DNA of 61,174 bases from an uncultured Pseudomonadota bacterium (GCA_903831455.1 CAIKXV010000059.1:1-61174); one strand, 5' to 3'; counted from the stretch's first letter, positions 14,480-25,410 are shown. Numbers and translations: made by a program. Notes: generated by a model from the letters alone, not told the origin.

Positions 14480-14488
14480 TGATATGCT
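14480..14488 (+). promoter_or_regulatory. Candidate extended -10 promoter of ispB
   Basis: TGATATGCT is an extended -10 element (TGn plus TATGCT) about 50 bases before the ispB ATG. No good -35 is visible. It is divergent to the rplU promoter. Confidence 0.45.
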
Positions 14489-14538
14489 TCGCGCCCGCCG
14501 CGGGTGGTCCGCGAGCCCCCGGCCGCCGCCCCGTCCGC

Positions 14539-15507
14539 ATGCCCAACGACGCCGTTCCCCGCCTGATCCAGGCCGACCTCCAGGCCGTCGAGTCCCTGAT
14601 CGCCGAGCGCCTGAGTTCAGAGGTGCCGCTGATCCGGGAGGTCGCGGCCTACCTGGTCGGAGGTGGGGGCAAGCGGCTGCGCCCGGCGCTGGTGCTGCTG
14701 GCCTCGGGCGCCTGCGGTTATCGCGGGCCGGCGAGGCTGGAGATCGCCGCCGTGGTCGAGTTCATCCACACGGCCACGCTGCTGCATGACGACGTGGTGG
14801 ACGAGTCGTCTCTGCGACGCGGCCGGGCGACCGCGAACGCCCGCTTCGGCAACGCCGCATCCGTGCTCGTGGGCGATTTCATCTACTCGCGTGCCTTCCA
14901 GATGATGGTGGGCGTGCGCGACCTGCGCGTGCTGGAAATCCTGGCCGACGCGACCAACGTGATCGCCGAGGGCGAGGTGATGCAGCTGCTGGGCACCCGC
15001 AACCCCGACCTGACCGAGGCCGAGTACCTGCGCGTGGTGCGCTCGAAGACGGCCAAGCTCTTCGAGGCCTCTGCCCGGCTGGGCGCGGTGCTGGCCGGTG
15101 CCGCGCGCGAGGTGGAGGAGGCGCTGGCTGCCTACGGGATGCACCTGGGCACCGCCTTCCAGCTGATCGACGACGTGCTCGACTACTCCGGCGAGCGCGA
15201 GGCGATCGGCAAGAATCTCGGCGACGACCTCGCCGAAGGCAAGCCGACGCTGCCGCTGATCCATGCGCTCGCGCACGCGGGCGCCGCCGATCGGGCGCTG
15301 CTGCGCGAGGCGATCGAGCAGGGCAGCCTCGAGCGTCTTCCCGAGGTGATGCGCGTGCTGCAGTCCTGCCGGTCGCTCGAACACGCGCGGCAGCGGGCGT
15401 CCGAGGCGGCGGCCTGCGCGCGCGATGCCCTGTCACCGCTGGGGGATTCGGCGTTTCGCGAATCTCTGATAGACTTCGCCGCCTTCTCGGTCGGGCGCAG
15501 CGCCTGA
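14539..15507 (+). CDS. ispB: Octaprenyl diphosphate synthase (polyprenyl synthase)
   Basis: Chain-elongating prenyltransferase supplying the side chain of ubiquinone. The 322 residues hold both aspartate-rich motifs: LLHDDVVDESSLRRG (about residues 82-96) and FQLIDDVLDYSG (about 207-218), plus GGGGKRLRPALV for diphosphate binding. The ATG before NDAVPRLIQADL was chosen because it matches the family's N terminus. Divergence from rplU is the usual arrangement in beta- and gammaproteobacteria. Chain length (C40) is inferred from relatives. Confidence 0.93.
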   Translation: MPNDAVPRLIQADLQAVESLIAERLSSEVPLIREVAAYLVGGGGKRLRPALVLLASGACGYRGPARLEIAAVVEFIHTATLLHDDVVDESSLRRGRATANARFGNAASVLVGDFIYSRAFQMMVGVRDLRVLEILADATNVIAEGEVMQLLGTRNPDLTEAEYLRVVRSKTAKLFEASARLGAVLAGAAREVEEALAAYGMHLGTAFQLIDDVLDYSGEREAIGKNLGDDLAEGKPTLPLIHALAHAGAADRALLREAIEQGSLERLPEVMRVLQSCRSLEHARQRASEAAACARDALSPLGDSAFRESLIDFAAFSVGRSA

Positions 15508-15582
15508 CGGGGCCTGGGCAGGGGGTCGTCGCCGACGATCGCGTGCTGCAGGTGCCGCCAGCGAGGTCCGGTTGCGGAGCGT

Positions 15583-15659
<77 letters not shown>

Positions 15660-15784
15660 GGCACAACGTCCGACCCGCGGCAGGCGCGGGGTCGGTCGCC
15701 GCGAGGCGTGGCCGCCGCTCGCGCGCGGGCTTGCGTGGCGGTCCGGTGCACGCACCGAGGGCGTGCCCATCCTGGAGGTGAGCC

Positions 15785-16321
15785 ATGGCCCGCGTGCCCT
15801 ACGCCGACGACTCTGCCCATCCGGAACTCGCCGGACGCATCCGCGACCAGCGCGGTGGCACGCTGCTCAACCTGTACCGGATGCTGCTCAACAGCCCGCC
15901 GGTTGCCGAGGGCTGGCTGTCCCTGCTCACCGCCGTGCGGCAGCAGTGCGCGTTGCCGGCCCTCTACCGCGAACTGGTGATCCTGCGCGTCGCGGTGCTC
16001 AACGACGCTCCCTACGAGTTCGGCGTCCACGTGCCCTTCGCGCGCCGCGAGGGCATGACCGACGAGCAGATCGAGGCGCTGCGTGTGCTGCCGGCGGGCG
16101 CGCAGGCCGAGTCGACGGCCGCGTTCGATCCCGTGATGGGCGCCGTGCTGCGCTACGTGGATTCGATGACGCGCGAGATCCATGTCCCCGACGACATCTT
16201 CCAGTCCGTATCCGCGCACTTCCCCACGCGCGAGATGGTCGAACTCACGGTGACCGTGGCCGCCTACAACATGGTGTCGCGCTTCCTCGAGGCGCTGCAC
16301 ATGGATCCGGAGCCCGCCTGA
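15785..16321 (+). CDS. Carboxymuconolactone decarboxylase-fold (AhpD-like) protein
   Basis: 178 residues with the helical CMD/AhpD fold: LLNLYRMLLNSPPVAEGWLSLLTAVR, LPALYRELVILRVAVLNDAPYEFGVHVPFARREGMTDEQIEALR, and VELTVTVAAYNMVSRFLEAL. The CxxC peroxidase motif of AhpD is missing, so thiol peroxidase activity is unlikely; a decarboxylase or other role is possible. A GGAGG-like site precedes the ATG. It is upstream of the PP0621-pilS genes but probably unrelated in function. Confidence 0.78.
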   Translation: MARVPYADDSAHPELAGRIRDQRGGTLLNLYRMLLNSPPVAEGWLSLLTAVRQQCALPALYRELVILRVAVLNDAPYEFGVHVPFARREGMTDEQIEALRVLPAGAQAESTAAFDPVMGAVLRYVDSMTREIHVPDDIFQSVSAHFPTREMVELTVTVAAYNMVSRFLEALHMDPEPA

Positions 16322-16336
16322 CGCGGCGCGCCGGCC

Positions 16337-16546
16337 GTGCTCAAGTACCTGCTCCTGCTCGCGGTGGTCGCCGTGGCGTTCGCCTACGTGGTCGCCCGCG
16401 CGCGGTCGGCGCGCCGCCGTCGCGACGAGCCCCCCGTGCAGGCGACGGTGCGCTGCGACCGATGCGGTGTGTACGTGCCTCAGGCGGCTGCGGTGCGCGT
16501 GAACGGTCGGGCGTACTGCTGCGTGGAGCACGGGCGGTCGCGGTGA
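16337..16546 (+). CDS. PP0621 family small membrane protein
   Basis: 69 residues: one N-terminal transmembrane helix (LKYLLLLAVVAVAFAYVVA), a basic linker, and a compact zinc-ribbon-like tail with CDRCGVYVP and YCCVEHG. This matches the PP0621 family that often precedes the pilS sensor gene. The GTG start overlaps nothing upstream; its stop overlaps the pilS GTG (GTGA), so it is translationally coupled to pilS. Role unknown. Confidence 0.82.
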   Translation: MLKYLLLLAVVAVAFAYVVARARSARRRRDEPPVQATVRCDRCGVYVPQAAAVRVNGRAYCCVEHGRSR

Positions 16547-18167
16547 ACGCACGGCCGCCGACGGTCGAGGCGGCGCCGTCCGCCCCGCCGGGCGCGCCCC
16601 CGGCGCGCGAACGGGCGCTGTGGCGTTCGCTGTCCTATCTCGCCGCGTACCGCGCAGCCGTGCCGGTCATCCTGCTGGTCGCCAGCGTGCTGGGCGACAG
16701 CCCTTCGGCCGTCGACAGCGCCTCCGCGCCGCTGTTCAACGGCGTGCTGGCCGCCTATTTCGCGCTGGCGGTGGCGGGTCTGTTCGCCGCGCGGTCGCGC
16801 TGGCCGGTGCTCGACACCCAGCTCACGCTGGGTGCGATCGCCGATGCGGCCTGCATCACGCTCGCGATGCATGCGAGCGGTGGCATCCAGGGGGGGCTGG
16901 GCCTGCTGCTGCTGCCCTCGCTCGCGGCCACCGGGCTGATCGGTCGCGGGCGCATGGTGCTGTTCTATTCCGCGATCGCAGCCCTCGCGGTGCTCGGGCA
17001 GGAGGCCTACCGGACCCTCGGCCCGGATGCCGGCCAGCCGCAGTTCTTCCAGGCCGCGCTGCTCGGGATCGGATTCTTCGCCACGGCCTGGCTCGCCCGT
17101 TCCCTGGCCCGATACGCGGTGGCGAGCGAGCGCCTGGCCGCGCAGCGCGGCGTCGACCTGGCGGATCTGGCGGCAGTCAACGAACTGGTCGTGCGCGAGA
17201 TGCAGGACGGCGTCGTCGTGGTCGACGACGAGGGACAGGTGCGCCAGATGAGCGCGCGGGCGGCCGCGCTCCTGGGCGTGTCGCCGCCTGCCGCGGGGTT
17301 TCCCCTGTCGCTCGCCGCGGACCTGCCTGCGCTGGCCGAGGCGCTGCTGGCGTGGCGGCTCGATCCGCGCCGGCTGCCGCCGCCGATCGCGGTCCGGGAG
17401 TCCGGGCGCCTGCGCCAGGTCGGGGTGCGCCCGGTGCCGGCGGGTCCGGAAGCCTCGGCGCGGGCCGTGGTGTTCCTCGAGGACCTGGACCGCGTGCAGC
17501 GCGAGGCCCGCGAGCTCAAGCTGGTGGCGCTGGGCCGGCTGACCGCCGGCATCGCGCACGAGATTCGCAACCCGCTGTCGGCGATCAGCCATGCCGCCGA
17601 ACTGCTCGAGGAGGAGGAGCCGGGAGGGCCTGACGCCCGGCTGCTGCGCATCATCCGCGACAACAGCGCGCGCATCGGCTCGATGGTCGACGAGGTGCTC
17701 AAGCTCAACCGGCGCGACCGGGTGCACGCCGAATGGGTGGAACTCGACGGCTACCTGCAGACCTTCGCCGCCGATTTCTGCGCGGGCGAGCGCATTCCCG
17801 ACGGCCTGCTCGCGATCGAGTCCGGCGGTGCATGCACGGTGCGCTTCGACCGCAGCCATCTCAACCAGATCGTCTGGAACCTGTGCCGCAACGCGCTGCG
17901 CCACGGCAGTGGCCACGAGGGCAGCGTGAGGCTGGTGGTGCGCGAGGCCGGCGGCGGCTTCGCATGGCTGGACGTGGAGAACGACGGCCCCGGGGTCTCG
18001 CTCGAGGCGCGGGCCCACCTGTTCGAGCCGTTCTTCACCACGTCGAACCAGGGCACGGGCCTCGGTCTATACTTGTCGCGAGAACTGGCCGACGCGAACG
18101 GCGCGACGCTCGAATGCGCCAGCCCGGCTTCACCGACACGGTTCAGGCTGCAGTGCAGGACGGTGGC

Positions 18168-18171
<4 letters not shown>
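16543..18171 (+). CDS. pilS: PilS-type sensor histidine kinase
   Basis: A 542-residue kinase with an N-terminal membrane domain of about six helices (residues 25-200), a PAS-like segment (ELVVREMQDGVVVVDDEGQVRQM), a HisKA domain with GIAHEIRNPLSAISHAAELL (phosphoacceptor H) and an HATPase domain with NQIVWNLCRNALRHG, DVENDGPGV and GTGLGLYLSRELA. In the family it senses membrane pilin and controls PilR to regulate type IV pili. It is coupled to PP0621 upstream and pilR downstream. No pil structural genes are in the window. Confidence 0.92.
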
Positions 18172-19511
<1,340 letters not shown>

Positions 19512-19515
19512 CCCG

Positions 19516-20082
19516 GTGCGAGGCGGGGAAGACCTCGTCCCGGATGCGTCGGGCTGGGTGGCTGCGGCACGTTGCGTGCCCTCGCCCAACAGCGACGAGC
19601 GCCCGGCCGCCGAGGAGATCGACCTGCTGGTGGTGCACGGGATCAGCCTGCCGCCCGGGCAGTTCGGGGGCGGGGCGATCGAGGCGCTGTTCACCAATCG
19701 GCTGGACTGCGACGAGCATCCGTACTACGCGGGGCTGCGCGGGCTGAGGGTCTCCGCGCACTTCCTGATCCGCCGGGACGGCGAGCTGCTGCAGTTCGTC
19801 TCCTGCGATCGGCGGGCCTGGCATGCGGGCGTCTCGCGTTTCCGGGGGCGCGAGCGGTGCAACGATTTTTCCATCGGGGTGGAGCTCGAGGGTACGGACG
19901 AACACCCGTACGAGGCCGCCCAGTACGCCAGGCTCGCCGATCTCGTCCGCGGCTTGCGCCGGCGCTACCGGCTCGAGCACCTGGTCGGCCACAGCGACAT
20001 CGCGCCGGGCCGCAAGACCGACCCCGGGCCCGCGTTCGACTGGGAGGCGCTGCGCGCGCGCCTCTCCGAGGCTCGCGCCTGA
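19516..20082 (+). CDS. ampD: 1,6-anhydro-N-acetylmuramyl-L-alanine amidase
   Basis: Cytosolic zinc amidase that cleaves anhydromuropeptides during cell-wall recycling and thereby keeps AmpC-type inducers low. The 188 residues contain the zinc ligands in LLVVHGISLPPGQF, RRAWHAGVS and GHSDIAPGRKTDPG, with HPYYAGLRGLRVSAHFLI typical of AmpD. The GTG start is 4 bases after pilR. It has the usual betaproteobacterial position between pilR and nrdA and acts on products of transglycosylases such as the one at 3.4 kb. Confidence 0.93.
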   Translation: MRGGEDLVPDASGWVAAARCVPSPNSDERPAAEEIDLLVVHGISLPPGQFGGGAIEALFTNRLDCDEHPYYAGLRGLRVSAHFLIRRDGELLQFVSCDRRAWHAGVSRFRGRERCNDFSIGVELEGTDEHPYEAAQYARLADLVRGLRRRYRLEHLVGHSDIAPGRKTDPGPAFDWEALRARLSEARA

Positions 20083-20094
20083 GCGGACGCGACC

Positions 20095-20988
20095 GTGCTG
20101 GCCTTCCACACCGACCGCTACGCCCTGCCGCTGCCGCCGGGGCATCGATTCCCGGCCGACAAGTACGCGCGGCTGCGCTCGCGCGTCGAGGCCGAACTGC
20201 CGACCGGTGCGGTGACCCTGCGCGAGCCGCCGGCCGCCACCGACGAGCAGATCCTGCGTGCCCATACCGCGCGGTGGTTGCGGGCGGTGGCCAGCGGCGA
20301 CCTGCTGCGCGAGGAGCAGCGAGACCTCGGCCTGCCGTGGTCGGTGGGGATGGTGGAGCGGGCGCGCCGCTCGGCGGGGGCGACCCTGGAGGCCTGCCGC
20401 GCCGCGCTGGCCTCGGGCATCGCCGTCCATCTCGCCGGCGGCACCCATCACGCGCACGCCGATCGCGGCGGCGGGTTCTGCGTGTTCAACGACGCGGCGA
20501 TCGCACTGCGCGCGATGCTGGCCGAGGGTCTGGTCCGGTCCGCGGTGGTGATCGACTGCGACGTCCACCAGGGCGACGGCACCGCGACGATCCTGGCCGG
20601 CGACGCCCGGACGCGGACGTTCTCGATCCATGGCCGAGCGAACTATCCGTTCCGCAAGGCGACCAGCGACCTGGACATCGAACTGGAGGATGGCACCACC
20701 GACGAGGCCTATCTCGAGGCACTCGACGGCGCGCTCGCCCGGTTGCCCGGGTTGGTCGGGGCGGACCTGGCGATCTACCTCGCAGGCGCGGACCCGTGGC
20801 GGGACGATCGCCTCGGGCGGCTCGCGCTGAGCAAGGAGGGCCTGGCCGAGCGGGACCGCCGCGTGCTCGCGCGCTGCGCCCGCGCCGGGGTGCCGGTCGC
20901 GGTCTGCATGGCCGGGGGTTACGCGCGCGACATCGAGGACACGGTGGACATCCACGTGACCACGGTGCGCATCGCCGCCGGACTCTGA
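20095..20988 (+). CDS. Histone deacetylase-fold amidohydrolase
   Basis: 297 residues of the arginase/deacetylase fold with all zinc-site motifs: GGTHHAHADRGGGFCVFND (active-site His pair), VIDCDVHQGDG (Asp-x-His) and YLAGADPWRDDRLGRL (Asp). The short length and the terminal GGYARDIEDTVDIH resemble the HDAC11-like/class IV bacterial proteins. Bacterial members deacetylate polyamines, acetyl-lysine proteins or small molecules; the substrate here is unknown. The GTG start lies 12 bases after ampD, so both may share a transcript. Confidence 0.88.
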   Translation: MLAFHTDRYALPLPPGHRFPADKYARLRSRVEAELPTGAVTLREPPAATDEQILRAHTARWLRAVASGDLLREEQRDLGLPWSVGMVERARRSAGATLEACRAALASGIAVHLAGGTHHAHADRGGGFCVFNDAAIALRAMLAEGLVRSAVVIDCDVHQGDGTATILAGDARTRTFSIHGRANYPFRKATSDLDIELEDGTTDEAYLEALDGALARLPGLVGADLAIYLAGADPWRDDRLGRLALSKEGLAERDRRVLARCARAGVPVAVCMAGGYARDIEDTVDIHVTTVRIAAGL

Positions 20989-21053
20989 GCGGCGCGTCGT
21001 GCGCCGCAACGAGGCGCGATCCCGCGGATTTCCGGGGTGCAAGCCGGCCGAAT

Positions 21054-21069
21054 GCGCAAGCGCTTGCGC
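21054..21069. promoter_or_regulatory. 16-bp perfect palindrome upstream of nrdA
   Basis: GCGCAAGCGCTTGCGC is a perfect dyad located 52 bases upstream of the nrdA -35 element. Position and symmetry suit a dimeric regulator. It does not resemble the AT-rich NrdR box. Confidence 0.4.
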
Positions 21070-21120
21070 GCTGCACAAGCGCGGGCGCCAGGGTCGTTCC
21101 GGCGACGCTTCACGCCAGCC

Positions 21121-21148
21121 TTGACGCACCGACCGAAACCCCTAGAAT
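21121..21148 (+). promoter_or_regulatory. Sigma-70 promoter of nrdA-nrdB
   Basis: TTGACG (21121-21126) and TAGAAT (21143-21148) with a 16-bp spacer. The predicted start near 21155 leaves a 5' leader of about 187 bases before the nrdA ATG. Confidence 0.8.
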
Positions 21149-21160
21149 TGGGTGCGCGGG

Positions 21161-21234
21161 CACGTGGGGCCACCAGATGTTGTGGTCGCCCGCGCAAGGA
21201 TTGCGTCGGGAGGAGGGGCACGTCCCAGATGTTG
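21161..21234 (+). repeat. Repeated CCAGATGTTG elements in the nrdA leader
   Basis: CCAGATGTTG occurs at 21173-21182 and again at 21225-21234, each preceded by a CACGT element within 11 bases. The 52-base spacing and location in the leader suggest either a small duplication or a regulatory element. The rest of the 353-base gap (20989-21341) shows no gene. Confidence 0.4.
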
Positions 21235-21341
21235 ATCGGGGCGCGCGGGGGCATCGGTACCTTCCGGGCCGGTGCGGCGATCGAAATGCATGCAGGTACG
21301 CGTGGGCGACTCGAGCCGGCGCGTGCGCACTGGAGAGTGGA

Positions 21342-24215
21342 ATGCAGCAAGCAGCCAGCGAACTGACGACCCAGGTGCCGGTGATCCCGGTGGCCGTAGC
21401 CGATCCGGCGCTCGCGCCGACCGATGCGCGCCATGCGCAGTACAAGGTGATCCGACGCAATGGCGCGGTAGTGGGTTTCGAGCCCTCCAAGATCGCCATC
21501 GCGATGACCAAGGCATTCCTGGCGGTCGATGGTTCGCAGGCGGCGGCGTCGGCGCGGGTGCGCGACCAGGTCGGCCAGCTCACGCACATGGTCGTCGAGG
21601 CCCTGATGCGGCGCCAGCCCGGGGGCGGCACCTTCCACATCGAGGACATCCAGGACCAGGTCGAACTCGCCATGATGCGGTCGGGCCTGCACGAGGTGGC
21701 GCGTTCCTACGTGCTCTATCGCGAGCAGCGTGCGCGCAACCGCGCCGAACTGCGGCGATCGCAGTCCGAGGAGGGCAGCGCATCGGCAGGTCCGGTCATG
21801 AGGGTCCGGCGTGGCGATGCGATCGAACCGCTGGACTTCGCGTGGCTGCGCGGGCTGCTCGAGGAGGCCTGCCAGGGGCTGGCCGAGACCAGCGCCTCGA
21901 CCATCCTCGACCAGACGCTGCGCGACCTGTACGACGGGGTGCCGATCGACGAGGTGCGCAAGTCGGCGATCCTGTCGGCGCGCGCGCTGATCGAACAGGA
22001 ACCCGGCTACAGCTTCGTCACCGCGCGGCTGCTCCTCAATGATCTGCGCATCGAGGTCCTGGGCGAGGAGCGCACGCACGCGCAGATGCAGGGTGAGTAC
22101 GCGAGCGCGCTGCCTCGCCTCGTTCGCGAGGGTATCGCGGCCGGACTGCTCGACGAGCGACTGGGCCAGTACGACCTCGAGCGCCTGGGTCGCGCGCTGG
22201 TGGCCGACCGGGACCACAAGTTCGACTACCTCGGCCTGCAGATCCTCTACGACCGCTACTTCCTGCACATCCAGGAGCGGCGCATCGAGCTCCCGCAGAC
22301 CTTCTTCATGCGGGTGGCGATGGGCCTGGCGCTGGGCGAGATCGATCGCGAGGCGCGCGCCATCGAGTTCTACAACGTGCTCTCGTCGTTCGACTACATG
22401 AGCTCGACGCCCACGCTGTTCAACTCGGGTACCCGCCACAGCCAGATGTCGTCGTGCTACCTGACCACGGTCTCGGACGACCTGGACGGGATCTTCGAGG
22501 CGATCAAGGAGAACGCGCTGCTGCAGAAGTTCGCCGGCGGGCTGGGCAACGACTGGACGCCGGTGCGCGCGCTCGGCTCGCACATCCGCGGCACCAACGG
22601 CAAGAGCCAGGGCGTCGTCCCCTTCCTGAAGGTGGTCAACGACACCGCCGTGGCGGTCAACCAGGGCGGCAAGCGCAAGGGTGCGGTGTGCTCCTACCTG
22701 GAGAGCTGGCACCTGGACATCGAGGAGTTCCTCGAACTGCGCAAGAACACCGGCGACGACCGTCGACGGACCCACGACATGAACACGGCCAACTGGATCC
22801 CGGACCTGTTCATGAAGCGCGTGATGGAGGGCGGCGAGTGGACGCTGTTCTCGCCCGCCGACGTGCCCGACCTGCACGACAAGTTCGGTGCGGACTTCGA
22901 GCGCGCCTACCTGCGCTACGAGCAGAAGGTGGCCGAGGGCGAACTGCGGCTGTTCAAGAAGGTCGCGGCCGTCCAGCTCTGGCGCAAGATGCTGTCGATG
23001 CTGTTCGAAACCGGGCACCCCTGGATCACCTTCAAGGACCCGTGCAACATCCGCTCGCCGCAGCAGCACACCGGCGTCGTGCACAGCTCGAACCTCTGTA
23101 CCGAGATCACGCTCAACACGGGCGACAGCGAGATCGCCGTGTGCAACCTGGGGTCGGTCAACCTCAAGGCGCACCTGCGCGACGGGCGGCTGGACCACGA
23201 CAAGCTCAAGGCGACGATCACCGTTGCCATGCGCATGCTCGACAACGTGATCGACCTCAACTACTACGCGGTGGGCAAGGCACGCAACTCGAACATGCGG
23301 CACCGCCCGGTCGGCCTGGGCATCATGGGCTACCAGGATTGCCTGCACGAGCTGCGCATCCCGACCGCTTCCGAGGACGCGGTCGAGTTCGCCGACCGGT
23401 CGATGGAGGTCGTCGCCTACTACGCGATCCAGGCCTCCAGCGACCTCGCGGCCGAGCGGGGGTGCTACGCGTCCTACCGGGGCTCGCTCTGGGATCGCGG
23501 CATCCTGCCGATCGACACGCTCAAGATGCTGCGCGAGCAGCGCGGGGGCTACGTCGAATGCGACGAGTCGACCACGCTCGACTGGGATGCGCTGCGTGCG
23601 CGCGTGGCTCGCCAGGGCATGCGCAACTCCAACACGATGGCCATCGCGCCGACGGCGACCATCGCCAACATCACCGGCGTGTCGCAGTGCATCGAGCCGA
23701 CGTTCCAGAACCTGTACGTCAAGTCCAACCTGTCGGGCGAGTTCACGGTCGTCAACGAGTACCTGGTCCGCGACCTGAAGAAGCTGGGCATGTGGGACGA
23801 GGTCATGATCGCCGACCTCAAGTACTTCGACGGCAGCCTGGCGCGCATCGATCGCGTGCCGCCCGAGCTGCGGGCGCTCTACGCAACCGCCTTCGAGATC
23901 GACCCTCGCTGGCTGGTGGAGGCCGCGGCCCGCAGGCAGAAGTGGATCGACCAGGCACAGTCGCTCAACATCTACATGGGCGGCGCATCGGGCAAGCGGC
24001 TCGACGACACCTACAAGCTGGCGTGGCTGCGCGGGCTCAAGACCACCTATTACCTGCGAACCATGGGGGCCACCCACGCCGAGAAGTCCACCATCGCGGC
24101 CGGACAGCTCAATGCGGTCCCGGTGAGCGGCGGGCTGTCCGCGCAGGCGGCCGCCGAGCCGGCGGAGCCCAAGTTCTGCGCGATCGATGACCCCGAATGC
24201 GAGGCCTGCCAGTAG
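21342..24215 (+). CDS. nrdA: Ribonucleoside-diphosphate reductase, alpha subunit (class Ia)
   Basis: Reduces NDPs to dNDPs. The 957-residue product has an N-terminal ATP-cone (YKVIRRNGAVVGFEPSKI), then a second, degenerate-looking ATP-cone (MRVRRGDAIEPLDFAWL) before the barrel, as in Pseudomonas-type NrdA of similar length. Catalytic residues are visible: SSCYLTT (redox Cys), SNLCTEI with the thiyl Cys at about residue 586 and the Asn/Glu pair, VCNLGSVNL (second redox Cys), and a C-terminal CAIDDPECEACQ Cys tail for re-reduction. The ATG follows GGAGAG. nrdB lies 64 bases downstream. Confidence 0.97.
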   Translation: MQQAASELTTQVPVIPVAVADPALAPTDARHAQYKVIRRNGAVVGFEPSKIAIAMTKAFLAVDGSQAAASARVRDQVGQLTHMVVEALMRRQPGGGTFHIEDIQDQVELAMMRSGLHEVARSYVLYREQRARNRAELRRSQSEEGSASAGPVMRVRRGDAIEPLDFAWLRGLLEEACQGLAETSASTILDQTLRDLYDGVPIDEVRKSAILSARALIEQEPGYSFVTARLLLNDLRIEVLGEERTHAQMQGEYASALPRLVREGIAAGLLDERLGQYDLERLGRALVADRDHKFDYLGLQILYDRYFLHIQERRIELPQTFFMRVAMGLALGEIDREARAIEFYNVLSSFDYMSSTPTLFNSGTRHSQMSSCYLTTVSDDLDGIFEAIKENALLQKFAGGLGNDWTPVRALGSHIRGTNGKSQGVVPFLKVVNDTAVAVNQGGKRKGAVCSYLESWHLDIEEFLELRKNTGDDRRRTHDMNTANWIPDLFMKRVMEGGEWTLFSPADVPDLHDKFGADFERAYLRYEQKVAEGELRLFKKVAAVQLWRKMLSMLFETGHPWITFKDPCNIRSPQQHTGVVHSSNLCTEITLNTGDSEIAVCNLGSVNLKAHLRDGRLDHDKLKATITVAMRMLDNVIDLNYYAVGKARNSNMRHRPVGLGIMGYQDCLHELRIPTASEDAVEFADRSMEVVAYYAIQASSDLAAERGCYASYRGSLWDRGILPIDTLKMLREQRGGYVECDESTTLDWDALRARVARQGMRNSNTMAIAPTATIANITGVSQCIEPTFQNLYVKSNLSGEFTVVNEYLVRDLKKLGMWDEVMIADLKYFDGSLARIDRVPPELRALYATAFEIDPRWLVEAAARRQKWIDQAQSLNIYMGGASGKRLDDTYKLAWLRGLKTTYYLRTMGATHAEKSTIAAGQLNAVPVSGGLSAQAAAEPAEPKFCAIDDPECEACQ

Positions 24216-24279
24216 CAGGCGCCTGCCTTCACTGAACCCGCGGGCGGCCAACCGCCGGCCCGCACGATAGGACAACAGC

Positions 24280-25410
24280 ATGCTTCAGTTCGACGACGAA
24301 TCCACCCTTTCCATGCCCACGCCGCAGCCGATGCGACCGACTCCCTCGGTGGCGCCGGTACAGGTGCCGGCATCCCAGCCGGCCGCTTCGGCCCGCCGGG
24401 TATCGGCCGACGACAAGCGGGTGATCAACGGCCAGACGGACGTGAACCAGCTCGTCCCGTTCAAGTACGAGTGGGCCTGGAAGAAATACCTCGATGCCTG
24501 CGCGAACCACTGGATGCCCCAGGAAATCCAGATGAGCCGCGACATCGCGTTGTGGAAGGATCCGAACGGGCTGACCGAGGACGAGCGCCGCGTCGTCAAG
24601 CGCAACCTGGGCTTCTTCGTGACGGCCGATTCCCTCGCCGCCAACAACATCGTGCTGGGAACGTACCGGCATATCACGGCGCCGGAATGCCGCCAGTACC
24701 TGCTGCGCCAGGCCTTCGAGGAGGCGATCCACACCCACGCCTACCAGTACATCGTCGAGTCCCTCGGCCTGGACGAGAGCGAGGTGTTCAACGCCTACCA
24801 CGAGATCGCCTCGATCCGGGACAAGGACGAGTTCCTGATCCCGTTCATCGACACGCTGACCAACCCCGAGTTTCGTACCGGCACGCCCGAGAACGATCAG
24901 AAACTGCTCAAGAGCCTGATCGTGTTCGCCTGCATCATGGAGGGCCTGTTCTTCTACGTGGGCTTCACCCAGATCCTCGCGCTCGGACGGCAGAACAAGA
25001 TGACCGGCGCCGCGGAGCAGTACCAGTACATCCTGCGCGACGAGTCCATGCACTGCAACTTCGGCATCGACCTGATCAACACGGTCAAGGCGGAGAATCC
25101 CCACCTCTGGACCCCGGCGTTCCGGGACGAGATCCGTGCGCTGATGAGCCGTGCGGTCGAACTCGAGTACCGCTACGCCGAGGACACCATGCCCAGGGGC
25201 GTGCTCGGCCTGAATGCGCCGATGTTCAAGGAGTACCTGCGCTATATTGCAAACCGGCGCTGCCAGCAGATCGGACTGGACGCGCTGTTCCCGGGTGCCA
25301 CGAACCCGTTCCCGTGGATGAGCGAGATGATCGATCTCAAGAAGGAACGGAACTTCTTCGAGACTCGCGTCATCGAGTACCAGACGGGCGGTGCGCTCTC
25401 CTGGGACTGA
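24280..25410 (+). CDS. nrdB: Ribonucleoside-diphosphate reductase, beta subunit (diiron-tyrosyl radical)
   Basis: The 376-residue radical-generating partner of NrdA. Diiron ligands are D117 ([12 protein letters not shown]), E148 and H151 (EEAIHTHAY), E221 (MEGLFFYVG), E255 and H258 ([10 protein letters not shown]). The radical Tyr is present as Y155 in the E-xx-H-xxx-Y pattern, so this is a normal tyrosyl-radical class Ia enzyme and not a Phe variant. The N-terminal 45 residues are Pro-rich and variable. The C terminus [11 protein letters not shown] probably docks to NrdA. Confidence 0.97.
   Translation: MLQFDDESTLSMPTPQPMRPTPSVAPVQVPASQPAASARRVSADDKRVINGQTDVNQLVPFKYEWAWKKYLDACANHWMPQEIQMSRDIALWKDPNGLTEDERRVVKRNLGFFVTADSLAANNIVLGTYRHITAPECRQYLLRQAFEEAIHTHAYQYIVESLGLDESEVFNAYHEIASIRDKDEFLIPFIDTLTNPEFRTGTPENDQKLLKSLIVFACIMEGLFFYVGFTQILALGRQNKMTGAAEQYQYILRDESMHCNFGIDLINTVKAENPHLWTPAFRDEIRALMSRAVELEYRYAEDTMPRGVLGLNAPMFKEYLRYIANRRCQQIGLDALFPGATNPFPWMSEMIDLKKERNFFETRVIEYQTGGALSWD

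Noticed and set aside
19572-21341. 590 codons open in frame upstream of the nrdA start
   Set aside because: The stretch overlaps ampD and the HDAC-fold gene, both clearly real in other frames, and has the Arg/Ala/Gly-rich look of out-of-frame GC-rich DNA. NrdA has its own ribosome site and standard N terminus at 21342.
24215-24226. 12-bp palindrome GCAGGCGCCTGC after nrdA
   Set aside because: No loop is possible for a hairpin without opening the centre; a short GC palindrome is expected by chance here.
20919-24281. 1120-codon antisense reading frame opposite nrdA
   Set aside because: Long antisense frames arise from the strong third-position GC bias. The translation has no recognisable domain, while the plus strand encodes a complete NrdA.
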